The position numbers and the translations under genes were made by a program. This document shows positions 11,785 to 22,373 of a DNA stretch of 64,000 nt, in pieces. Source of the stretch: Paramacrobiotus metropolitanus (Eukaryota; Tardigrada; Eutardigrada; Parachela; Macrobiotidae); assembly GCF_019649055.1 (NCBI RefSeq), contig NW_026570223.1, positions 372,001-436,000 on the forward strand, written 5' to 3'. The notes beneath the pieces were generated by a model. It searched no databases, was not told the origin of the DNA, and saw only the letters and a program-made list of their open reading frames with translations. Position 1 is the stretch's first letter. Every line of letters starts with the position of its first letter.

Positions 11785-13033
11785 ATGAGCCGCACCGCAC
11801 ACACTTACGGATTTTCGGCTATAATTTTTTTTCTGAGCTATCCGAAGAGTTGGGCCTCATGGTACACCAATCCTGGAGATCCCTCGGTAGCGAAAGATTT
11901 CCCGCATCCGCTTTGCAACTACAATGGGCCCTACAGACTGGAATGCACTAAAGCCGATTTACGTTTGCCAGGAAACTTTAACATCAGCGCCCTCGCAAAT
12001 ACCAGTAAATTATATAACTTTGTCAATTATCTCACGCTCGACTGCCCTACTAGTGCCAAACGCACCTACTGCAATACCGTTGGCCCCGGCGCCCAACCCC
12101 TTTCGTACCGCGAATGGATTTGGGATGTGACGCTGATTGGCTTTCAGGCTGAAGGAGGCGGGAGAGCGCCCATCAATGTCCTGCTGTCGAAACTGCCCAC
12201 TCTCCTTCGTCTACAAGTACACTACTCCAGGATCGGCACACTGGATAAAAATTTTCTTCAGAATTTCAAATATCTGGAAGAGTTTGATGTGCGTAACAAC
12301 GACATCAGTGCTATCGACATTCATGCTCTGGAACCATTGGCTAACCTCAACCGGCTCAAGATGGGCGGTAATTTGATACAGAAGTTTGACTGGGGTGCCC
12401 TTAAGCCGGTTGCCGAAAAATTGGTATGTTGTAAAAACTTTTTTGATTTGCAGAAAAGTGCTTTTTGATGCCCTTTTTGATGAGCTCAAGTATGCGTGAT
12501 GTCAGTGTACGATTCCGCTTTTTAAAAAAATTAATAAGCTTTTTGGTTGCGCGGAATAATTTTCCCAGGGAAATCAACAATTCTTCTGTTAACCTACTGT
12601 ACTTGTTATTTTTCGACAGTATTTATTGGAACTTGATGGACAGAATCCACCTCTGAAATCCCTGCAGCGCAGCGGCCCGCTGTTTTCCATCAACATCACC
12701 AATCTACTATTGAACAACAGCCGTCTGTCTATGATTCCCAAGGATGTTGTGGACACCTTCGAAGTACGCCAATATTTTGAAGTGGTCATTGACGTTCGCA
12801 ATAACCCATTCTGCCCGAATAAAGGCGACTGCTCGTGCTGTGAGATGAAAGATCTAGCCAACTGGTTCGAGAAGCGAACTTCCTGGGCCGCCGGCTCTAA
12901 AGACGAGTGGAAGCATTCTACCACCGTCTCGGCCAATTGCGGACCGACCTCGAATACGGGCAATGGGAATTCAGTCAAAGAGTTTACGAAAACGAATCCT
13001 CTGTTGCCGCGTTCTTATGAGAAGTGCAAGTAA
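11785..13033 (+). CDS. Secreted leucine-rich-repeat protein (2 exons, about 350 aa)
   Basis: Exon 11785-12423 (213 codons) splices in phase 0 to 12620-13033. A signal peptide follows the chosen ATG (GFSAIIFFLSYPKSWA); an open reading extends further upstream but only from a non-ATG codon. After a cysteine-bearing N-terminal part there are several leucine-rich repeats at about residues 130-260, with LxxLxxxxN-type spacing such as FLQNFKYLEEFDVRNNDIS and LEPLANLNRLKMGGNLI. The C-terminal region has clustered cysteines (NPFCPNKGDCSCCEM, then W and C) resembling an LRR C-terminal cap. There is no transmembrane helix or kinase, so the product is probably secreted and extracellular. Ligand and role are unknown. 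Confidence 0.82.
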
Positions 13034-15812
13034 ATGCGTGTTATACATTGTCACGGGTTCATGAAATACAGTATGCGGTATGCCGGCCTTTTGGAACTCC
13101 ACTTCCGCCAAGAAGACACAAAGAATCTGTCTGTGACGTGTCTGACAATGATACCGATTCTCTAGATACGTAAGTCAATAATCGTTTATTTTTGCTTGAA
13201 AACTGCTAAATCCGCGACACTAGTTCCAAAATTTTAAAATTCTGATTAAAAGTGATCTTGATCAAAATCTTCTTGACACAATCTTGACTGAAAGCCGGTC
13301 GTCCATGTCAAAATGTATTAAAAACGGTTGATGAGGGAAAAGGATTTTTTGTCTATTTAGCGAAAAAGTTGCGTATTCGGAATATGCAAGTTTATATATA
13401 TTCGGAATATGCAGGTAAAGGTTTTTTTGGGAACGACCGGGAATATGATATTCCCGGTCATTCACAATTATGTATGATGCCATCTACCATTCGCTTCTTA
13501 TAATAGCAAAGGTACTGTTATTCAATCGCAATCATCAGTGTGTACGATTTACGCATACGGTACACAGTACCAGAAATTCGACATCTCAACGTCACTGCTG
13601 ACATTTCACTGCAGTACTTGTACCCACAATACTGCATACACGACCAACCTGACTCACGTCAGCAGAGTAGAATCTGGACTTACTTGTGGAAGATACACGG
13701 AAATATTAATATTACCCAACAACACGATCGCGACCAAACACTCAACTCAAACACACCACAACACCCAGGGATCCCGACCAGCCGATGGTCTGGCCGATCC
13801 ACACGACTTCCGCTAAAGAACTATCTCTAGCTCCCTAACAAAGGTCACACTAACATCCGGATACTCAGTACTAGATTCGAGATGGAATATCCGCGCTGAA
13901 TCTAGGACCAAGCTAGAATCAAGACTCCTCAGGACTGATTCTGTGGTCCAGAATCACGACTGCATTTGCCCATTCACTCAATGGACGTGTGTCATCTACA
14001 CCGTAGCTGCACCTTGCACGTACAACATAGCCAACTAGCTAGACGTATTCGTTCAAACTGCGTGCTTTGATTTTTTAACTTTCATTAAATTTTGGTGTCA
14101 TGCACAGCTCTGTACATTGCAAATTCGTTTACAAAAGCGTTCACAGATGTGATAGCGGTCTCCAAAGATTTTGGACTGACCTAGGCCGTTATACAGTATG
14201 ATTAGTTTTGCACTTATTAATCGCGCTACACCACATGAAGATTAACCGCTCTTTTCATACTGCAGTTATGCCAGTTTCAAATACTAATAATCAGTTCCGA
14301 CATTTTGATAGCGATGTAAATTACGATACTAGTGATAATTAGCCATAGTTTTCCTCTGCGTTTAGAATAATAAGTTAGAAACGACGTTATTATGGCAAGG
14401 GAAATCGAAGCTGCGTTTGGTGTCGTTTGCCACAGGCATTTTTCGGAGCTTTATAAAATAACCTTATTATGCTAGCTTTCTTCAGTACAAAGTACTGGTA
14501 TGAACTAAGGGGTGTCTTAAGAGGAGCAGCATCCAGCATTTACCACTGACGTTTTACCGCACAGCTTTACCATTGACGTTACCAAATGATTCCCATCGCG
14601 GGTCTGTCTCTCTGATTCTGCCATGAAATAATGACCAATTATCTGCATTTCCTGGAGGTATTCATTTTAAAGAGACAGAACAATGCAATGTGCAATTATG
14701 GAGGAAAAAGACGCTTCATCCGACAGAGAAATCACCGAAACGCGAACCTTGTTTTGCTAGTGAACCGCAACAGGAGCTTTAACCAATATTGCAGTGTATC
14801 AGCGGAAATAAAATTTTGTCATATTCGTTAATTCTGGGAGCAGCATGGAAGAAGTTGACGCTACTAGTGAAATGCATTGAGCCATAAAAATAATTGCGGA
14901 TGTTCGACAAAAGCATTTCCTCGATGCTCACGCCATTAAAGCTACCAAGTTCCGGTCTGTTATCATCGCAAATCGATGTGTTCCCGGAATCATCCCAACT
15001 ACGCTTGTTCTGACATAATTACGTGATGGTTTCATGCACGGAAAAATTGATCTCTTTATCTGTATAGCGTCATGTAACGTTCACTAGTTATCGGTGTGCT
15101 CGTATAATGTGAAATGTGAATCTTGACGGACGTGGTGATTATCTGCACATGTGCACTAATCCTTAGTTACAATAGTGTTTTCAATATGTTATGGTTATTT
15201 CCCGTATGTGGTGCCGGCGTGAATTGCATCTGGCCCAGGTTGACGCATTAAATAAGTTACTGCGTTAACTGAACGCCTTTAACAACACGAAAGGAAGCCT
15301 TTACGAGAATGTCGGTCCTTCAAGCCCGGTTTCTAAATAACCCTATTACTAATCCTTTCTTTTTGGAGAAAATGTGCGGTGTTGCTGGAAACACTGATAT
15401 AGAGCTTAGCCGGTTAACGAACCGATATATCTGTATAATATCTCCTAGCGTGTTCGACCAGCATTTCTCCCCAATGCTTTCCAGAAAAACACCCATCTAC
15501 ACCCGCTCAAATTGCAGGCACTTACGCCGGTAAAGATATTAATAACATCTAATATTCCGTGTGCCGAATCGAATGTCCGGGAGTCAATTTATGTGTTGCC
15601 TTCCACTTATCGATCAACATTTTATCACAGATCCAGAGTAATCATAATAATTACCCACCATCAAAAGGAGATGCGTTGGAATCTATCATGGATCGGCGGG
15701 TCCATATGAATTTTGTGGTTAAAATAAACGCTTTTGCCTTTATACACCTCCAGTTGCAGCAGGAACGAAAAAATTATTTTGCTGGATAACGTTTTCCACA
15801 CGGACCGCAATC
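13034..15812. other. Intergenic stretch with a small perfect palindrome
   Basis: No supported gene. The overlapping open frames at 13538-13830 are low-complexity and lack exon features. A perfect inverted repeat lies at 13435-13459, and a short direct repeat (ATTCGGAATATGCA) recurs just before it. Confidence 0.4.
13435..13459. repeat. Perfect short palindrome
   Basis: Two 12 bp arms (GACCGGGAATAT and its exact complement) are separated by a single G. It is GC-rich at the outer edges in an AT-rich setting. Function unknown. Confidence 0.6.
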
Positions 15813-16985
15813 ATGACCGATTTCAACACAACGCTCAACCTCACCTTATCAAAGGCTCAGCAGATCTCACACTCCGAATTCTTTGCGTTCATGACTATGT
15901 ACCTGACCATCTGTTTTGCCGGATCGCTGAGCAACTTGGTGACCACCGTGGCTATCTTCACGAACACCGCTATCCGCCAGAGTTGCGGTTTCCTTATCGG
16001 ACACTGTATGATACCCTGTACGATATTGTGCGCCATCATATACCCTATGATATGTATTATCGATTACTACAAGATCATTCTCAATAAAGCCATCAGCGTC
16101 CCGACAGCGGCTGCCATCTCGTGGATACAGATGACGAGTATCGCAGCCTTAATGTGGACGGAATTTTGTATTGCCGTCAACCGTCTAATCGCCATATGCC
16201 TGCCGCATAACTATCGCCGCTTCACCAGCAAAAGAAATATGGTGCTGATGGTGACCTTTGCCTGGGTTTTCGCCGGTATTAATGCCATGATGGGATTTTT
16301 TGGTGTCGGTGTACGCTATGCTGTCTCGCCACTGGGCAATCCGACGTACTTACAAGTCAGCAGAAGCGGCGTGTTTTTTAATACACTGCGCTTGTATCTG
16401 CCGATCTCATTGTCGGCGGCCGTGTACGCCGTCATCTATGTCAAGCTCACTTCCATTAAACGCAAACGACAGAGAGTAGTGTCACAAGTGAGTGATAATT
16501 TGCCATCAAGCAGTAAACAAAAACACTGGCAACGGCGATTACGGACTGCCCACATGGTATCAGTGGCATTTCTGTGGAATGCTATGTGCTCCTTGAGTAT
16601 ACCTGTGTATTTGGCTATCATGCCTGAAGTCTTCTCTCAAGCACCGATGAGCTTATTGTGGCTATCGACATTAATTATCCTCGGTTATGTGCTCAACCCG
16701 GTACGTTGCAAACAAAATACACTACTGTGGTCCATTAGAAAACCTTTTTTACATCATGTTATGCTACTATTTTTATCAAAACACGCCTCATATGGATGAC
16801 TATACCTAGCATAGTGAATTTACGTTCGTGTGTTTTTGTAGGTGATTTTTTGTACTATGAATAAGGACTATAAAACTGCCTTGATCGACCAGTTTATCGC
16901 ATGGAGATACAAGGCCAAACCACGTACCAGGCCACCACCATATTCTTTTAGCACGTCCGATCACAACATGCAATCCGTGCTTTGA
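15813..16985 (+). CDS. Rhodopsin-type G-protein-coupled receptor, copy 1 (343 aa)
   Basis: Exon 15813-16700 (296 codons) joins 16842-16985 in phase 0, giving a seven-helix receptor. TM1 has GSLSNL. TM3 ends FCIAVNRLIAIC, so the usual DRY is NRL and the expected TM3 cysteine position is Ala. TM4 has the conserved Trp (FAWVF). TM5 has Pro and Tyr (YLPISLSAAVYAVIY). TM6 lacks the CWxP signature (FLWNAMCSLSIPV). TM7 ends NPVIF, the NPxxY/F motif, formed exactly across the splice junction. The third loop is basic (SIKRKRQR). The receptor has a close paralog 4.4 kb downstream with the same intron. The ligand is unknown. It probably signals from the plasma membrane, but coupling cannot be read from the sequence. 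Confidence 0.88.
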
Positions 16986-18365
16986 GAATCTGCGACCATG
17001 CTAAAATATCAATTATGGAATTATGCTGCACGCGACATCAACCACTTTTCTAGGTCAACGACAGGACTAACGTTTCCGAAAATATAATTACCTCGAATAA
17101 AATGACTGGGGAACACGAGAATTTGGAGCGTAAGACAACTGGGAAACACGAGAATTTGGAGCGTTACTTATGCGCCCGGGTTCTGGGCGCGAAAACGTTT
17201 TCGTTGAGCCCCTCGGAAAAGGAAATCAGCTTTATGTCCTGAATTCACTGTTCAACAATACAGAAATAACGAAACAAAACATAGGGCGCATGGAATTGAC
17301 CTTAACTTATCCTCATTTTCATGTTTATGCGAAATAATGGATAAAATGCAGTGTGCATACACTTAAAAAATAACTGAATTGCTAACAAAGGCATAGCAAA
17401 TCGGAAGTTATACTCATCTCGAACGAACGTTGGTAATATACCAAGTCCCATTGGGATTAACTGCTACCGGTTCCGGTGTCTTTGTTATTTTTGTATTATT
17501 ACCGTGAATCCGAATTAAACGCCCCCAAAACTTGTGAAGGCAAACGGCCATTGTAATTTTACCAAACCGGATTGCCAGATCGCTTTTATTACGAGCGAGA
17601 CTGGAAAGCAGCCTGCAGAGGAGCTGGCTTTAAGTGGTGTCAAGCCATTTTGTGCCTGTTTCGTACAAGGTTTACACAGAGTGTGAGAGAGTATGCCCCA
17701 CATCGGCCACAATTACGGTCCCCATATGGGGCACTCTCTTATGATCCCTATTCCTGCCAACAGGACAGATTTTTCACCTGAATGATATATTTTTGTAAGC
17801 GACACTCGTCTCTACCGAGTAAGCATACAGGAATTAAAGTATCACCTCGCCTCTGTCTACAATCCGAAATGATGATCCAGAGTTACAAACTGCGATCGAC
17901 GAAAGAACTACACTGTTAATTACTCGTGCTTCCAATAAGTATTGAAAAACCTTCTGTTAGTGCGTACCATCATGAAATAACCATGCATAATACTGGCACC
18001 AATGCGGCAATCATTTCGAATCTGTCCTTTTCCAGTGAAAATAAAGAGGAAAAGAAGACTTTACCACTTGAATGTGCTGCTGAAGCGCCGTAAACGGCTG
18101 TTCTCATTTATCATTATTGAGGCATCGTTTAAACGCAGCCGCTTGTATCGTTCTGTTCGCTAACTGTTTCTGACTGCCGCATGGAATACGAACGCGTACC
18201 GATTTCTTAGTCTGCGACTAGCGTATCTAATGTCTTGTGTGAGCATGGAAAAGGTCAGTGCTGACGCTTAAAACAAGATCTAAGCGTAAGCAGAAACAAT
18301 CGCGTCTGCCAGTACGATTATGATAGTCTTCCAACGAGAAAGGAGCGCCATCAAATGCAAACGCA

Positions 18366-18943
18366 TTAAATTCTTTTCCTGGAGAAGCTTCCAGAAATCC
18401 TTTTCTTTAAGAACAGCGCACAACGTTGCCGGAAATGCAGCTCATCCTTTGCCTTCTGTACACGCCGACTCCATTCATTGTCCATTCGTTTGACACTTCC
18501 GTTGATGCTAACCGTCCAATTCCAGACAACGCCATCCACCGCACATGAATGGGACAATGCCCCTTAGTCTCCCGCGTCTGTCCGATCTGACTTATCCTTC
18601 CCTCAAATTGTCCGAAAATGGGAGACGCGGTTAGTTGGAAGGTCTGCTTAGCCAACGATACTTTTGCGTAGCGGTTTCCGCACGGCTTCGCGGAAGGTAG
18701 CGCGAAATGGTGAGGGCGTTTTATGTGGCCCCATAACATTTGATTTTGGCCGTCACGACCAAACACCAAAACGAAAGGAACCACCGAAATAATGATGGAA
18801 ATATCACCGGTTTTTAAACGATCATGGTCCATCATACCGTATTCCAGTTGTTTGTAAAAACGAAAGGTCGTTGTTGTTCGTTGTCGCCGTCTTTCGTAAG
18901 GCACACGACACGGTGATTCGGTAAACGGTGTCTTCAAAGCCAT
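18366..18943 (-). CDS. Uncertain open region, no family recognised
   Basis: A 178-codon frame (18943-18407) from ATG overlaps a second frame (to 18366) that looks more protein-like near its end (VVWNWTVSINGSVKRMDNEW). The switch between the two could be a splice junction, a frameshift in a decaying gene, or chance. The first frame has a basic N-terminus (RRRQRTTTTFRFYK) and no signal peptide. I recognise no domain. Confidence 0.2.
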
Positions 18944-19701
18944 TCAAACTCGAAACACAGACCAAGCGCGCATACAATTTCGGTTAATAGGAAGCAGCCT
19001 TTCGTATAACTGGGCTGTGATGGTGATTGGTGTCATATTTGTTTCACGAGGACAGCAACCAAACAAGAAATATACTTCTGGATGGCCGAGGCAGTTCATT
19101 AACATCTGTTATCTGGGGATTTTGGGGACCATCCCGTCGTCTCAACAGGTGTACGCAGAAGGGTTAGAAGGTTGTTTTTATTTGCTCTAGCTACTGAATA
19201 TTTTGGTCTAAGTGTAAAGGGCATTTGCTTGTAAAAAGTGTGTATGAAAGTAATTATTTGGTGATAAAACAGAGTTGTGCGCATTTCGAGACACGCTCTA
19301 AGAAGTTAAGTTGTTCCACCAGCTCCATTTTATCGTGTTTTATTGCCAGGAGACAAGAATTCTTTTCACCAGTCCAGGAAGTCGAAATGGATTAGGCGTC
19401 GTGGAGTCAACAATGCATTTGCCGGTGAAGATTTGCTGCGTCCCACATGTCGTTCGGTTACTGGCCATAGCGTGGGATACCAATACGTAGTTTTTAATCT
19501 GCGATTAGTCGCTGGGAACGGAAACGGAGCCGCCGTCTTGTCCGGATACCGACGCACTACACGGATTAGCGTCATGCGTGAGCGCATTAGATCAAAGCCG
19601 AAGAGAAACTGCCCGGCTCATGGTTCTTAAAAGTCATGCACGTTCGATGAAAACTTATCTTTCTTCGAATTTCTTTAGATTATGCTGTATTATTCTGCAG
19701 C

Positions 19702-19977
19702 CAAATGATTTGGCTTGAAAAGCACAAAATTGCCTGGAGTCTGGAAAAGCTTTTTGTGATCGTTTCATTCGAAGAAAACACAGGGCGTTGCCAAGTCGCT
19801 GCCTTTAATCTCCTACATTACGTAGCAATTTCGAGATTAAAACTTGCGGGTCTTGCGCGTGCTTACGGAATGTCGCTGCCCAAAAAGCTATTGGCAGCAC
19901 CATGGTATGTAGAAGTATTGATAGTTGATACTGACACTGGCGTAAAGCACGTGTATAACCTTCCCAGTGGCAAATAA
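19702..19977 (+). CDS. Possible last exon of an unidentified gene
   Basis: An open frame follows a good acceptor (TATTCTGCAG) and ends TAA inside AATAAA, with a second AATAAA near 20025. The end of the frame (WYVEVLIVDTDTGVKHVYNL) resembles the last strands of PLAT/LH2-type beta sandwiches, but this is a weak visual similarity. Upstream exons would have to lie in 19.3-19.7 kb and I could not join them. Confidence 0.3.
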   Translation, partial: QMIWLEKHKIAWSLEKLFVIVSFEENTGRCQVAAFNLLHYVAISRLKLAGLARAYGMSLPKKLLAAPWYVEVLIVDTDTGVKHVYNLPSGK

Positions 19978-20076
19978 ATTTTCGGCGAGTGGATTGACGT
20001 GCTTCATTTATCAGTGCCCATCTTTAATAAATTTAAGAACTACTCATACGAAATAGACGTTCCCAGAGGAAGTTTT

Positions 20077-20084
20077 TATAAAAA
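20077..20084 (+). promoter_or_regulatory. TATA box of GPCR copy 2
   Basis: TATAAAAA lies about 165 bases before the chosen start codon at 20246. Confidence 0.4.
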
Positions 20085-20245
20085 CTAGGGTACCACTAGC
20101 AGTAGGCAGTAGCTACCGACCCCAATCACATATGGTGGTGGAGTAAATTGAAAACTGGATGCTGAAAATTGTCTACATTGTTGAAGATTACCAGTTAACT
20201 TTCAGAATATAAATTCTTATGAATATCTCTTTAAAGGTCGCCACG

Positions 20246-21504
20246 ATGAGCAACTCTAGCGCCACGCTCAATGCTACATTGTCCCAAAACCTCTTAATAC
20301 CGCAAGTAGAATTTTTCGTGTTTCTGTTTGTATACATTATTGTGTGCTTCATCGGATCCCTGAGTAACTTGGCGACACTGGTGGCCATCTTTACTAACTC
20401 TGCCATCCACCAGAGTTGTGGCTTTCTAATCGGACACTGTATGGTTCCCTGTACGATAATTTGTGGCGTGATCTATCCGCTAATGGGTGTAATCGACTAC
20501 TATAAAATCATTCTTAACCAGACCATCAGCATACCGGCAGCGATGGGCATCACCTGGCTACAGACGACTTGCAACGGAGCTTATGTCTGGACGGAACTGT
20601 GCATCGCATTTAATCGCTGGATCGCTATTTGCATGCCGCATAATTACCGCCATTTTACTAGCAAACGCATCATGATACTGATGGTGACCTTTGCCTGGGT
20701 TTTACCCGCCATTAATGCCATGATGGGATGCTTTAACGTGGGTGTACGTTACGCTGTATCGCCATTGGGCAATCCGACGTACATACAAATCAGTAAAAGC
20801 GGTGTGTTTTTTAACACACTGCGTTTGTATCTGCCGATCTCGCTGGCTGCCGCACTGTACGCCGTAATCTATGCCAAGCTCTCCTCCATTAAACGCAAGC
20901 AACAGAGAACAGTGCGCGAAGATCTACTGTCCAACCATAAACAGAAACAATGGCAGCGGCGATTACGTACAGCCCATATGGTATCAGTGGCATTTTTGTG
21001 GAATGCCCTGTGCTCTTTGAGTATACCCGTGTTTGTGGCGCTCATGCCAGAAGCATTTTCCCGGACACCGATGCTTGTGTTGTGGCTCTCAACAGTGGTT
21101 ATTCTTGGTTATGTGCTTAATCCGGTACGTTGCAGGGATCTACAGACATCAGTTTTAAAGCCAAATACCTCTTGTTTGTTACAGTTTGTAACATGTTGTG
21201 AATAATCAACAACGTGATACAAAAAATAATAATAATATAATCATCAACAATTAATCATTCATCAACAATCTTGGTGATATAAAAGGTTATAGGGTTACGT
21301 TTGATTTCGTTAAATTACCGGATGTGCTTCTTTTAGGCGATTTTCTGCACCATGAACGAAGATTATAAAACTGCACTGATAAACCAGTTCACAGCGTGGA
21401 CGAGCAAGGCTAAACTGCGTTCTGGACCGGTGAAGACATTACAGCTCACCTCAGTATTTCCGAGCAGTACAGCGCGTGAAGTCGCCCGTGATTTAAAAGT
21501 CTGA
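20246..21504 (+). CDS. Rhodopsin-type G-protein-coupled receptor, copy 2 (348 aa)
   Basis: Exon 20246-21124 (293 codons) joins 21337-21504 in phase 0. I chose ATG 20246, not the in-frame ATG at 20219, because the N-terminus then aligns residue for residue with copy 1 (MSNSSATLNATLS against MTDFNTTLNLTLS). The seven helices, AFNRW at the end of TM3, WVLPAINAMM in TM4 and NPAIF in TM7 match copy 1 closely. Large identical blocks include SCGFLIGHCM and FFNTLRLYLPIS. The tails diverge after the shared DYKTALI-Q-F motif. The intron sits at the identical place, between NP and the next residue. The pair is a tandem duplication that has diverged mostly in the termini and loops. Confidence 0.88.
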
Positions 21505-22373
21505 AAAGGTCTAACTGGAATTTCTTTGCGCCACCCGTTTCTTTGAATCTGCGACAGTGTTGTCGCCGACAACACTATAAAGTCGCAGTTATGGTTAAGT
21601 CAACAAATGTACTGCCGCGTGACCCGGCGTGGGTGGTCTCGGCTGTGGACGACATGTATTCGTACCGCTAACCGCAGCAGTATTGCACCTGAAGGGGTAC
21701 TCGGATGATTGATTTACCAGTTAAAACGATCCTTGAAATATTTGCCGTTCCCGATGGGAAAGTAATGGGGAAAAGTATTTATTAGTATATTAAAATCAAA
21801 ATTAGTTAAAGAATAACTGCAAAATTTGTAAATACGTTATCAGAATCGAGAAAAACGAACAGAATAATAATAATTAAAGTTAACATCTTCGTACACGCAA
21901 AACAGACCGTTGAGTCACTTTACCGTACGTAGGATACAATACATAGATAAACAACACCGTCACCAACGTCGTGTTACGGTGTTTATAGCTGCTTACATTA
22001 CACGTATCTGTATATGTAATACCAGTTTATAGTTAATAAAAACATTTGCTTTTTATAGTTGCATGTACACAAGTTACTTCCTGAATCATCTTGCAGAAAT
22101 CCTGATTTTAGCATTATAGCATATCGTTCCAGATTGGGGGTTTTCAAGTCAGTGTGTCCAGCAGAATCAAGACAAGAAGAGGTCATCAGAGTGCTCTTAT
22201 GGTGGATAGTTATAACGGGCGTAAAACCGAACAATTTCATAACAAGTTTATTTTTTTAAAAAAATAACTTTGCAAAACATCAGCCCCGGATATTCTGTTG
22301 AAAACTTTGACGCAATCCAGCAAACACGAAAAAGCTACAAAAACAAAAACGGATCAGAAGTTGATCCCCGGCG
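21505..22373. other. Intergenic, nothing recognised
   Basis: Convergent space between GPCR copy 2 and the minus-strand F-box gene. Small frames near 22000-22260 show no coding features. Confidence 0.4.

Larger units (their letters stand above)
16986..20076. other. Spacer between the two GPCR copies
   Basis: Contains two weak candidates listed separately (18366-18943 minus and 19702-19977 plus). A directly repeated phrase AACACGAGAATTTGGAGCG occurs at about 17114 and 17150. Otherwise nothing is recognised. Confidence 0.35.

Noticed and set aside
13538-13830. Two overlapping plus frames of 92 and 96 codons
   Set aside because: Overlapping low-complexity frames (His, Thr, Asn) with no start context or domain; looks like chance.
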